Source: Owenia fusiformis
Taxonomy: Eukaryota; Annelida; Polychaeta; Sabellida; Oweniidae
Assembly: GCA_903813345.2 (NCBI GenBank)
Contig: CAIIXF020000004.1
Span: forward strand, 9,742,196-9,806,195
DNA: 64,000 nucleotides
Reading direction: 5' to 3'
A program made the position numbers and the translations under genes. The notes under the pieces were generated by a model. That model was not told the DNA's origin and did not search any database. It worked only from the letters and a program-made list of their open reading frames with translations. Shown here in pieces: positions 53,730 to 64,000 of this stretch (its first letter is position 1; each line of letters starts with the position of its first letter).

Positions 53730-56710
53730 AGGGTGTTTTATAATGAACGTGCCTTCCCCCACCTCGTCCGACTAGCCACAACCAGCTATCCACGAGTGCC
53801 TTGTATCACAAGAGAACACAGCCCATTATAAAATTAACATAACACAGTGGGGCACAACCCGATACTAAATCACCAGACTAACAACCATCAAAAGACGACC
53901 GACTCACAAACTGACACAACACAATCCGGCAAAATCTACTATTCTAGTATACCTTCCTGACGCTAACCCACTATTACACAACCAGACTTAACCAAATACT
54001 CAATCGATTTAATCAACCCACCAAAACAAAATCAGAAACAATCAATAAACCACAACGGAACTTATTCCAACCGGAGACAACCGCACAACACAATCGGAGA
54101 CAACCTGATATCTACTTGAATTACAACCACCCCCTCCCCTTCCCTATCATCACAAGGCTGCTGATCAATCATGGAACACCACCTAAGAGAAATATGTGGG
54201 GACCCTATCGTGACTCATATGTAAGGCAAACGGTTCGTTGCACAGGATCGGTATGTCATGCTTTTCTTTATGAAAACGAAAATAGGAAATAACACTTCAA
54301 TATCATCATCCAAGGATCAATACTCTCCCTGTCAAAAGACTATTTGACACAGATCGCATGCTTTGTTGTGTGTTCAAGTCATACCAGGGGCACAAGCTCC
54401 ACCGGCTAGACATTTTTACAAAATCATTCATTCAGTTTTTCATCACCCTGTGCACCTTTCGGGAGTTTTTTTAGCCAAAATTGTCAAAAAGCTCCCCCAC
54501 AAAGGCTGGATACGGGCAAGAGTTATACGAGGCGCCACCTTTAGACCCAATGTCACATTTAAAGTCGAGGTCAGGACCAAGCTGCTATACTCAAACAAAA
54601 CGGAGACTCTTCTCTATATGAATTCAGAGCGTGACTTGGGGCACAAAATATGAATTTAAGTGGTCTAGCTGCTAATCATTGGTTTGGTGTCCCTAAGAAA
54701 TTGACTACGGTATAACTATTGACCCTAGGAATGATAGACCATACGGCTGCCTATTAGTAAATATTGTTAAATAGTGCATGGTATGACTTCCAAATATGAA
54801 GGATCCGTAGCACACGATAGCGCAGCAACATTTGAATCAATATTTATGGAGGTGCATATGTCTTGATTCTTTAAAAATACCATTTGCTGAAAAAACTTCC
54901 GGCTTTCGGGTCGAAAAATGTCTTTCATAACAAGGGGTCAAAAACGTAAATATTTTGCACCTAACTTTTATGCATTTTATAAGACACGGACCGTTATTCT
55001 AAGTATACGAACAAAAAAATAGATTATCATAATGTAAAAATATACAGTACTATAATTTTACTGTAGATGTCGGTGTTTAATTAGTGTAATTAAGCAAGTG
55101 CATTTTCAGATATTGTTTGATTTTTCAGATATTCATGAACCATGCAGATATAACAAAATTGTGTGAAATATTTAGGTAATTTATGATTGCGAACATAATA
55201 GTTTTCTTTCCATTTAAACAATTACCAGCATTTTTCCATATAATCGCAAGGGGTCGAACAACAATTTATTGTTCATGATAAACCATAATACAATTATAGC
55301 AAATAAATAGCAAATGATTTATAAGATTTATATCTAATTAAATGTTACAGAGGTATTTGAATGTTCGTATATCCAAGGGCATGTCCAATAATCAATTAGA
55401 GTCACATAAAATCGAACGCCTTACAATTCTTCCTCGACGTTACTGCTGACTATCATCAAGTTTTCTCATGGCTGTTTCTTCTTTGACCTTACCGCTGGAT
55501 AAAATCAAATTTTAGGAAGATAATGATAACGATTTTTCTCAATTATTCATGAATTCGACCAAGTGTTGATGGTTATTTTATAAGCAACTGTGCTACATCT
55601 AACTACGAGAAATAGAATTTTAGCTGTAGTCCCAATTAGTCAAGGAAGAGCAATATGCCCTCCTTTATTGATAATGTTCACCGTGGAATAGAAAGTCCAG
55701 ATCTCAAAACGTATTCAGATACTAGCATAATTCAAGCATCTGTCATTCTAATATAAAAGTGATTCATTTGTAGCATTTATCTTATTAATACCTGAGAAAC
55801 AATACAAAACATCGATACACTGATTACATAAATTTTGGGTATTTATAAGAAAAATAACCTCAAACTTATAGCTCAGAAACCTAAATAATATATTTAAAAT
55901 AATTTTATATTATTTTTTTGTTATGTTGTGTACTTCAAATTGTGAAAAGTTGGGATTTTATTTTTTTGTAACTTTTTGACCTCTGCTAATGGCAGGCATA
56001 ATTCAGCCTAAAAGCCGGAAGTATATTAAACGGTTATAATAAAAATTATTAGGTCAAATATCGCAGCGCTTTAGTGTGCTACCAGTTCCTCTATAAGACG
56101 TCCTAGAGATGTCATATCATTGACTAAAAGCTTTATTCATAAAAATTGCAGGCCACCCACTTATAATCAAATTAATCGATATAAGCCTATTACTTCATCA
56201 AAATTGGCACGATATACATGGTAATGCTGTCGGTATCACAACCGTATTGAGCTTTTACTCCATCGATGCGTTATGGGGGTAGCTAAAACGTCGTGCGAAA
56301 CATATACGTACACTGTAATTATTGCAATACCATTCAACACACACTACATGCTTGCTCATATAGTGATACTTTTAGAACTAAAAACAATATCATCGAAGGA
56401 TAAACGGGATACGGAAATGACCAACGGCCTCATTTTTCGTGCTTTCCGTATTGCTTCATGGATAAATTGAACTGACAACACATAAATCTGGTAAATACGT
56501 TACGGATACGGATCCGTTGAGCTAAAAAACGTTTTCAGTATACGTTTCAGCCGAACAAGATTCAGCTTCAACTTTTAAATGATAATGGGATACTTCTCGA
56601 AGAAACGAGGAAAGTTCTTTCTCTCGTTACCTAATCGAGGAAATAATTTGTGAATATTCCAGCAATTACAGTATCCCCCAAATTCAAAATAACTTTTATC
56701 GAAACCTCTC
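53730..56710 (-). mobile_element. Reverse-orientation, rearranged copy of the GAGAGGTTTCGC element
   Basis: Read on the minus strand it matches 5,004-6,660: the CGAAACCTCTC terminus at 56,700-56,710 followed by TA, the CCATCGATGCGTTA/GTAGCTAAAACGT block at 56,262-56,290, the TAGACCCAATGTCACATT block at 54,541, and a C/A-rich counterpart of the G/T tract at 53,770-54,130. The left end is not a clean TIR, so the copy is truncated. The ORF at 54363-54653 lies in the repeat and is not a gene. Confidence 0.65.
54895..56022. mobile_element. 1.13-kb element with ACTTCCGGCTTT ends, nested in the reverse copy
   Basis: ACTTCCGGCTTTCGGGTCG at the left and the inverted CAGCCTAAAAGCCGGAAGT at the right match at 15 of 19 positions. 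The 5,004-6,660 copy has no counterpart of the interior. The interior is very AT-rich and contains no coding signal. Confidence 0.5.
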
Positions 56711-56724
56711 TATTGAAATATTGA

Positions 56725-56895
56725 CCCGGTGTGAAAGAAATTATGGTCCCCCATGGATTATGGTCCCCCTTCTTACTTACTGGCCCAGTTTGTGTATAAG
56801 CGTAAATAAGATAATAAGAAAAAGAGGTCACCATATAAGTCAATGGAGAATAGGACCATAATTTGAAAGGACCTCGTACCCTTTTACACCGGCCC
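56725..56895. mobile_element. Second copy of the GGTGTAAAAG small element
   Basis: CCGGTGTGAAAGAAATTATGG and ACCTCGTACCCTTTTACACC bound about 170 bases that match 10,234-10,402 in reverse (GGTCACCATATAAGTCAATG against CATTGATTTATATGGTGACC). Confidence 0.55.
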
Positions 56896-57433
56896 CGTAG
56901 GACGAATTTTAAAAATGATTTGATCGATTTATTTGTTCACGTTCAGTGAACGTGTGCTAAAGCCGAAATGAATACAACTGGATGAACAAATACGTAAATC
57001 AGAAAACGTCCCAGTGATCCGTGACACACAACAAATTTAAGGTAGCGGTATAGTTAATCAAAATAACAAAAATGGAAGCCATGATTTTTGATAAAGATTT
57101 TGTATTTCTTTTTCCTTTGATTTAAATGTTAAGTTTTCTATGACATGTCTCTTTAGTCAGGAAATGCATTCACATATAAGGAAAACAGATACACAAAATC
57201 TTGTGACTTTATTAAAAAATATGGCTGCAATTTTTTGTACTTTTGATTAACTTTAGCGTTGCCTTAACCTTGATCTGAAACCAGGGGACATTCATGTTAG
57301 GCATATCGAACGGATTGACACGTTAAAACACTATAGTAAATCAAAGCATTATAACTCTCTACCCTCCCAGGAGAAATTGTTCGGTGTTTGGAGCACTCTA
57401 CATACAAGGTGAGTAGATTTTAACCTCTATCAC
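56896..57433. other. Unannotated intergenic stretch
   Basis: Unique-looking AT-rich sequence. I see no gene or repeat in it. Confidence 0.4.
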
Positions 57434-58715
57434 GAGGGCAGTTGATGTTAGGTACAGCTGGAAAATAACATTTTGGTAAAAATTGCTTTACCTGCACATG
57501 TTATTTTCTGGTACACTATAAAGTACGAAGGCATGTGTTAATTTCCTTGCTTTTTTCAGGAAAGTATACTAATTACCTTGTCTTCTTTTAGTAAATCAGG
57601 TGAGAGTTCAATGGGAACTCCTGGAAATTCTGATATTTCACACTTTCTATTTTTCCAAATTTTCTTTCAAAGTTTCCAGACAACACAGGAGCTACCATTG
57701 ACCTGTTTCTAGATATACTAAAAGTAGACAATGTAATGCTACTTTCCTGAAAAAAGCAAGGAAATGCATGTTTTACCAAAATGTTACTTTCCAGCTGAAC
57801 CTCAAGGGTTCATGACATGGTAAAACATTACTACAGGTATTATTCCTGTACATGTTATTTTCTGGTACAAAATTTAGTATGTGTTAATTTCCTTGCTTTT
57901 TTCAGGAAGGTATCATTACATTGTCTTCTTTTAGAATACTAGTAAGAGTTCAATGGGAACTCCAGGAAATTCAGATATTTCACACTTTCTATTTTTCCAA
58001 ATTTTCTTTCAAAGTTTTCAGAGAACAAAGGAGCTACCATAGACCTGTTTCTAGGTTTACTAAATATATTAGCGCAAATGCCAAAGGGAAGGGTGACTAA
58101 AAACTTTAAAGAAACCCAACAAGAAAAGCAAATTGTAAGTCTGTCATAAGAAAAGTGAAAAGAAGCAATGTCTAGTCATCCCCCTCCTCCCTCAAATCGA
58201 AAACCAATATCACAATCCAGGACCAGAACACCAAGGGACATTTCATTCATACTGAAGTCATCGCGATACATGTTGAAGAAAACTTGAAAAAATTGATAGC
58301 CAATACTCACTCACTAAAAGTAGACAATGTAGACTATTTTCCAGCTGTACCTTAACATTAGGTAATGGTGGAACGAAAATATTTTTGTAAAAAGTAAAAT
58401 ATGAAGGCATGTGTGAATTTTCTTGCTTTTTTCAGGAATGCATCATTACATCGTCCTCTTTTAGGAGATCTGGATGCAGGTAAATGGTAGCTCCAGTGTT
58501 GTCCAGAAACTTTGAGAAAAATTGGAAAATTAGAAAACATGAAATGCCAGCATTTCCTGGAGTAACCATTGACCTCTCACTAAATACTGAAAGAAGTCAA
58601 TGTAATGATACTTTCCTAAAAAAAGCAAGGAAATTCAAACATGCCTACATATTTTATTTTGTACCAGAAAATAACATCGTAAGGTCGGAGTGCACCTTGA
58701 TGAAATATCATGGGC
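57434..58715. repeat. Cluster of three related foldback elements
   Basis: Each unit has a TTCCTTGCTTTTTTCAGGAA box, then ATTACxTTGTCTTCTTTTAG, a middle part (TCAATGGGAACTCCTGGAAA and GAGCTACC), then the inverted ACTAAAAGTAGACAATGTAA and TTCCTGAAAAAAGCAAGGAA. Unit 1 is about 57,434-57,815, unit 2 about 57,835-58,360 (with an unrelated block at 58,065-58,310), and unit 3 about 58,360-58,715 (more divergent). The outer arms include GTACAGCTGGAAAATAACAT. ORFs here are by-products. Confidence 0.7.
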
Positions 58716-59270
58716 ATGTGCTACAGCTCATTCCACACATCATCTGCAGTAAAATTTGAAATGTTTGAACTACTTTGAATTTAAATAATCAAAGGACCAT
58801 ATTGAAACAGTACATGTAAAAATAAAAACATTCATACATGTCCTAACTTTGTATATTTTAATTTGTTTTGTAGTTGTAGTTTGTAGCTATCATATCCGTG
58901 GCCTCTTATACTTTTATGGTTCTCTGCCATGTTATTTTCGGGAAAATTAACATGGCTGAAACTCCCTAAATTACGAAAGGCCATAGCTTTGCTGCACATT
59001 ATACATAACTTTCTAGACTGTATCCTTCGTCTGAATAAATTCAGACTGTAAGTCACCTATTGTAAAATGTGGTGTTGTATAAATGTTACAAATGAGTTTG
59101 TATAATGATAAAATGATTACCTTATTAAGAACTTACAATATTATTTTTTCGTATATTGTCCTCTTACTGAAGATATTCATAAAATATACAGGCGCTTCTT
59201 GTAGTGGAGGAATTGATTAGGTCAAGCCATTTTGGCAATGCCAATTCTCACGATAAACGAGATTTAACCT
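58716..59270. other. Intergenic; small inverted relation to the CSD gene intron
   Basis: 58,925-59,010 read on the minus strand resembles 61,058-61,110 (TGTGCAGYAAAGCTRTGG and GTAATTTAKGGAGTTTCAGC), so a short interspersed element has a copy here and another just before CSD exon 2. No gene is supported. Confidence 0.45.
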
Positions 59271-59271
59271 G

Positions 59272-59279
59272 TGACGTCA
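59272..59279 (+). promoter_or_regulatory. Palindromic CRE-type site (TGACGTCA)
   Basis: A full 8-bp TGACGTCA lies about 300 nt upstream of the proposed end of the 5' UTR exon of the CSD gene. Chance occurrence is possible; the position fits a promoter-proximal element. Confidence 0.3.
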
Positions 59280-59584
59280 GTCTATTTGTAAACAAATAAC
59301 ACGTGGAGCGGACGGAGCAATATTATGGAAGCGTATTGATAAATTCAATTTGTGCGGGAATTTATTAGATCTAGTCATTTATCATCATTATCCCGATTGA
59401 TTTTCGTCATTTATAGTAAATAGAGCGGGGATATTCATGAAGAAGGCCGAGGTAATCAAGTGGTCATGTGTTTGAAGTTAAAAGTCAAAGTTCAAAAATT
59501 TGCATATCTCGTTTAGATCTCGTGAACTCAAACGTCCTTGACATTGATTTCGCGATCTACTTATGAACACATCCTGAAGTTTTG

Positions 59585-60070
59585 GTGAGTCTGAACATTT
59601 CATTATTTTATATCAACTTGTACCCGCCTTATACAAATATTTTTGCTTCTAGTTTAAGATGAACATCTCTTCAACATATTCACCAATTTTCAAGCTGAAA
59701 ATTCTTGTAATAAACGAGAAATTTATGTGCACAAAATATCGCCGCGATTTCCACGCGAAGGGTATCAATCATAACAGACCGAATATTATATTCGGTCTGT
59801 TGGATACATACTACATAACTATCTGATATACAAAAGTTAGGACAAGTACATATATTTCTATTTCTTATGTACTATTGCAATTTAGTCATTTGATTGCTTA
59901 TGTAAGATGGAACGCGGCTTCATCCTTGTGTTATACCTTAACCCCGAGCGTTCAACTGTCACGCTTAATTCGGTGCAGACCCTGTTTTCAAACGTCTTCA
60001 TTCATGCTAAACAAAATACTATATGCCCTTTCAGCATAAATGGTATAATATTTTATTGTTATGCTTCTAG
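59585..60070 (+). other. Probable 5' UTR intron of the cold-shock-domain gene
   Basis: A strong donor GTGAGT at 59585 and a pyrimidine-rich acceptor ending CTTCTAG at 60070, immediately before the ATGATG start, suggest a non-coding first exon ending at 59584. The intron contains a perfect 14-bp hairpin at 59773-59801. The upstream exon start is not determined. Confidence 0.4.
59773..59801. repeat. Perfect 14-bp hairpin
   Basis: AACAGACCGAATAT, one base, then its exact inverted copy ATATTCGGTCTGTT. It is probably a fossil of a small foldback element. Confidence 0.7.
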
Positions 60071-61695
60071 ATGATGAAGCACTCATCGGTGATCGGTTTG
60101 GTAGTTGCTATGGTGGTAATATCATGTGCCAGGCCTGGTATAGCTACGCTAAGCGAGGCGAAGGAAGACGTGCTTTTGCGCTTACTGACAAGGTACGTGT
60201 TTGAATAAATGCTATTTTTATACAGAATATCAACGCTCTTATCAAAAAAGAATACACGAAGCCTCAGTCATATTTAGGCTGTATTTTTGTATATCCGCGG
60301 TACAAGTAAATTGCTAAGGTGCCGTGGTACTTAACAGAAAGGGACAAAACAGGAAGCGACAAAACCATGCCGGATTTCAAACATTTTTTGAATCAAGATA
60401 GCGGAGTTCCGTTTTGACCTCCAGTCAGTTTAATTAGTTCCACGTGTCATTTACATGACCAGGATCCCTATGTACGTGGTCGAAATGACCCTAAACATCA
60501 TGAAATAACTTTTTCAGCCCTCTGAAAATGTGACTGAAAAAATAGCTTAAAGTAGGCGCTAAGGAAAGGTCACTGAACAGAATTTTTTTTCATTTTTCAG
60601 AAAATGTGCCCAATCAGACAATTTTCAGGCAAAAAGAACATTTGGTGCAAATTAATGGCTCATCCAAGCGCACTGTCAATCGCATATTCTTTTGAAAAAG
60701 TCACAATCACAATTTATTGCCATCGAACTCCTGCGGTGCACTAGCAACTAGCCGACGCGGTTGACGCCATTGCACTTGGATGGATGAGTTGTTTTGGTTG
60801 GAAAGATGTGACCATGTAATTTGCACCACATGGGCTTAATGTTCTTTTTCGTGATACCTAGAAGGAAAAACTTTTATGTAATCGACTTGCACCGCAGGCA
60901 GTTCAAAAAGCAGCCTTAACTCTACGATGATTCAGATTAGTCCGATTCATAATCCAGTAAACAACTCTGAATCTAAAAAATGAACAATCAGAGGATCACG
61001 CCTCAACGGTATATGAAGAATAGAAACATATGTACAAGGCCTAACCTTTTGATGTTTCATATGATGTGCAGTAAAGCTGTGGACTTTTGTAATTTATGGA
61101 GTTTCAGCTTGCTCCCTAGATCTGATTCTCAGTGTATTATTTCCAGGGAGCTTCTTGAAGATGATGAATTGCTGGGGACTGTCAGGTCATACAACAAAGA
61201 AAAGGGTTATGGGTACATTACACCCGATGATGGACATAATGGACGCACTGATGTGCATGTTTTTGTGCAATATGTGAGTTTCTTCTCATTGTAATTGTGA
61301 CTTTTTCAAAGTGCCAAGCTTGGTTCTATTATTAATGATATCCCGCGCGCTCGCCCGACGACTAGTAAAAAATGCTTTAATAAAGTATTCACTTCCCAAA
61401 GGATTAAAATGTTTCGTTTGTAATTTGATTTTTTAAAATAATTTGAAAACGTCTCTTATTGACTATGTATCCAACAAATATTCAAAAAAAATTATTGGCT
61501 TTACAATTAAATTGTTCTTAATTTTTTCAGTTTAACATTATAGAACCCGGTGTTAACTCGCTTAATGAAGGACAAAAGGTAGTTTACAACCTGATCCAGG
61601 GTAGCGGTCGTCCCGAGGCAAAGAACGTGTATCCACTAACCAAAGCTACAACGCCATCAACGCATACATCACTAAAAGACGTTAGAGTAGTCTAA
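60071..61695 (+). CDS. Cold-shock-domain protein with N-terminal signal peptide (137 aa, three exons)
   Basis: Exons 60071-60192, 61147-61273 and 61531-61695 total 414 nt (137 codons plus TAA) with phases 2/1 and 0. Exon 1 encodes a signal peptide (SSVIGLVVAMVVISCARPGI, likely cut near SCA or GIA) and a short linker EAKEDVLLRLLTR. Exons 2-3 encode one cold-shock domain: GTVRSYNKEKGYGYITPDD, then DVHVFVQY, FNIIEPGVNSLNEGQKVVYN and ARGPEAKNV-like GSGRPEAKNVYPL. The RNP1-like motif is KGYGYI (canonical KGFGFI) and RNP2 is VFVQY (canonical VFVHF), so the aromatic nucleic-acid-binding positions are kept as Tyr/Phe. Normally CSD proteins are cytosolic or nuclear. A secreted or ER-lumen location is inferred from the leader. 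The alternative is that exon 1 is mis-joined, although the phases fit exactly. Confidence 0.78.
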
Positions 61696-62461
61696 ACACA
61701 GACACTACTTTAATTACTCCGATAACCATCATATTGCAATTATAACGAACTCGCAGAATTATTGCTAGATCTTCCACGATTTAGGCCTAACAAGTATATA
61801 ATTATTAATATACATTTTATGTGTCTGAAACAAATTCTGTTCCTAGCTGTATATCAATCTTGAAATTCAGCAATCAAAGACAGAATTAGGGTCAAAAGTA
61901 TGTCTGTAATGTTTGAAATGTTAGTACTACCCAAAAAAATTATTTCCTTTTGACTTAGTTTAACATTTTTGTCAATGTATGTGGAAGGAAGATCGGTATA
62001 CGCCCAAAATATTATAAAACTACAACTTTTAAAATGATTGTTTTCTAGATCTGATTCTGTCTTTGATGTCATTGGATAGTAAGAAATGATGATTAAGCGT
62101 GCTAATGAATGAGAGGGGACAATTTTGGGCTCCTGTAACCTGGTAACGAGAAATGAGACTCAAATTTGAATTTTTCAATTTTTGGATCCGCCTGTGAGGA
62201 CAGGTCCATATAAAAGGATATTAGTTTACTTAACAGTTTGCCAAAAATTCATCCTCCATTTGGAACGTTGCCAAACAATAACTAAAGGCATTTTGAGAGG
62301 TTTCGCAACTCACGTATAGCATGTTACCTTTTCCGTATCACGTATAACTTATGAGCTCTAATATCCCATAAGTGTGATATTCATATTCTTACGTATAGAC
62401 GACGATTCATAAGAATATCACACCTAAAATGATGACGTAACCAAACGGTTCATAAGTTATA
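61696..62461. other. 3' flank of the CSD gene
   Basis: No clear AATAAA follows the stop within several hundred bases. Near 62,295 a fragment GAGAGGTTTCGCAA of the inner TIR element recurs, followed by nested inverted repeats (ATAACTTATGAGC, and ATAAGTTAT near 62,452; GTGATATTCATATTCTTA against TAAGAATATCAC). No gene. Confidence 0.5.
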
Positions 62462-63330
62462 CACTCCCCTCCATAAGTTTGGCAACCTTTTTTCCTCATT
62501 GAACTACGTGTTAAAGCCTCTTTACCTTTGAATTTTATTTACTTAACCTGCGATGAAAATACTTATACTATTGATGGAAACGTAATTTGACTTTAATTCC
62601 AATACCTCCAAATTTTCTCAATTTTTTTCTCAATTACAATAGGTTGAAAATTGATGATAAATTTGATGAATTTTTGAAAATCGACATTCCCATGTTAACC
62701 AATGGGAAATGGTAGGTTTGCCGCAAGTCATATGACAGAATATCCATCCATCCGAGTCCTTGCAAAAAATACGAGTTAGGCAGGCAATTGAATTTGCTAA
62801 CTTGATTTAACAAAAAATTGATATGTTTCTTCAGGTTCAACAAAGTTATAGGGCTTTAAAGTCAAAGTTGTTTTTCAAAAAAACTCTCCCATTGAAATAA
62901 CACAGGAGGCGAAAAATTATTTTCAAAAATGACGGAGCACTTAACTTTTATATTCATCAAATAAACTAAACACTTAGTATTTTAAAAAGTTAGACAATTC
63001 AATTTTCTATATAAAAATAATTTTTGCTGAATCTTTTACTGAAAAGATATCCTGATTTCTGATTTGCCCCGAACCCTCCATTTCCCATTGGATTACATGG
63101 GAATGACGATTTTCAAAAATTCATCAAATTTATCATCAATTTTTGACCTATTTTAATTGAGGAAAAAAATTGAGAAAATTTGGAGGTATTGGAAATAAGG
63201 TCAAGTTACGTTTCCATCAATATTATAAGTTATTTCATCGCCGGTTAAGTAAATAAAAATTCAAAGGTAAGGAGGCTTTAACACGTAGTTCAATGGGGAA
63301 AAAAGGTTGCCAAACTTATGGAGGGGAGTG
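62462..63330. mobile_element. 869-bp complete CACTCCCC TIR element (uninterrupted copy)
   Basis: Starts CACTCCCCTCCATAAG and ends CTTATGGAGGGGAGTG, with TA on both sides (62460-62461, 63331-63332). Its arms are long subterminal inverted repeats of about 240 bp (left to about 62,700, right from about 63,095). It is co-linear with both halves of 4740-8775 and passes straight through the site where that copy carries the 3.2-kb insert. No coding sequence. Confidence 0.8.
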
Positions 63331-63332
63331 TA

Positions 63333-64000
63333 CGTCATATACCGGAATAATAAACATGCTTACATGTATGAGTCAGTTCCGATATCTCTCATATTTTAGA
63401 TGTTTTCCTTGTATAGTCAATTGCACAATTAAAAATTAAGGGGAGAACTTATGCCTAAACTTAATTGATATTGTTGTCGAAAAATTAGGGCAAGATGTTA
63501 GTTAAGGCTGAGGAATGTACCTCTTGTGTTAAGTTTTGGCATGAAGAGGACCATGTTTTCACCAAGGACGTCTTGGTTTGACCCACGATTAGTGTGGTAT
63601 CTATACAATAACAGCCAGTGATTTTTCTGATATTAAGGAGATCCTGTGATCGTTTATTAAACCCAATAACCTCACAGGGGCTCTACCATATTAAGGGTGC
63701 CAGTTGAACGCATGGGGTAAGGTACAACACGAGTGAGCAAACTGATGTTTTCATTGTTCAAGAAAGATCTGGTCTGGGTTCTAGGTATTTTTTTAATAAA
63801 TGTCTCACTGCAACAACATCCTGGACAGTTAATTTGATAGTTAACCTTCACTGAAAATATAGTATATGGTATAACGCGCAAAATATTTTGCTTTAGAAAT
63901 CTGCATTTCACGAGGCGCTAGCCAACGTGACATAGGGGTGTAAATGTTTTACCATTTCTGATAAATTGTCAACTTTCTTTCAAAACAATTTTGGTGCCAA
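63333..64000. other. Right edge of window
   Basis: No gene or repeat is recognised. A minus-strand ORF at 63672-63911 has no identifiable domain. Confidence 0.4.

Noticed and set aside
54363-54653. 96-codon + strand ORF
   Set aside because: It falls in the reverse-orientation repeat copy; the matching sequence at 5.8-6.2 kb has no corresponding open frame of interest.
63672-63911. Minus-strand ORF near the right edge
   Set aside because: No domain, splice context or repeat family could be supported; left unassigned.
1-64000. tRNA, rRNA, CRISPR or bacterial operon features
   Set aside because: No cloverleaf with A/B box, no rRNA-like sequence, no regular spacer array and no Shine-Dalgarno-type gene organisation; the gene structure is that of a metazoan.

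Overview
This window is metazoan nuclear DNA. It is AT-rich, with many small exons that have GT-AG introns, extracellular animal domains (EGF, cadherin, CUB, C-type lectin, PSI, VWD) and dense foldback/TIR elements. An invertebrate is likely. I lean towards a marine deuterostome such as a hemichordate, but only from the domain mix and repeat style; nothing in the sequence proves the taxon.

Layout. (1) Positions 1-9517 hold the last 11 exons of a large type I membrane receptor, gene A, whose 5' part lies left of the window. (2) 9518-15354 is intergenic, with MITE-like elements. (3) 15355-49664 is a complete tandem paralogue, gene B. I reconstructed 42 exons with consistent splice phases, totalling 12,216 nt (4,071 codons plus stop). 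The order is: signal peptide; beta-helix block 1; CUB-like domain; two further beta-helix blocks, mostly in one 3.9-kb exon; C-type-lectin-like domain; EGF; PSI-like module; an unrecognised region with a furin-type RRKR site; a cysteine-rich repeat region; EGF; VWD; about ten short EGF repeats; two cadherin-like repeats; a Thr-rich stalk; one TM helix; and a tail of about 139 residues with Tyr-based motifs. The N-terminal half has the triple-repeat beta-helix/CUB/lectin plan known from the Drosophila tricellular-junction protein Bark beetle/Anakonda. (4) 49665-60070 is intergenic and repeat-rich, with a broken mobile-element-like ORF, nested TIR elements and a cluster of foldback elements. (5) 60071-61695 is a small three-exon gene for a cold-shock-domain protein with an N-terminal signal peptide, an unusual combination. 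(6) 61696-64000 holds a complete 869-bp TA-flanked element and no gene that I can see.

The A and B copies are still alignable through introns and about 2-4 kb of 3' flank (1 to ~11,540 against ~43,860 to ~53,730), so the tandem duplication is fairly recent. This makes the window a natural record of insertions: several elements are present in one copy and absent from the other, and the empty sites show TA target duplications. The two receptors differ in their cytoplasmic Tyr motifs and in their polyadenylation signals. All models are by-eye reconstructions from sequence, without transcripts or database searches.
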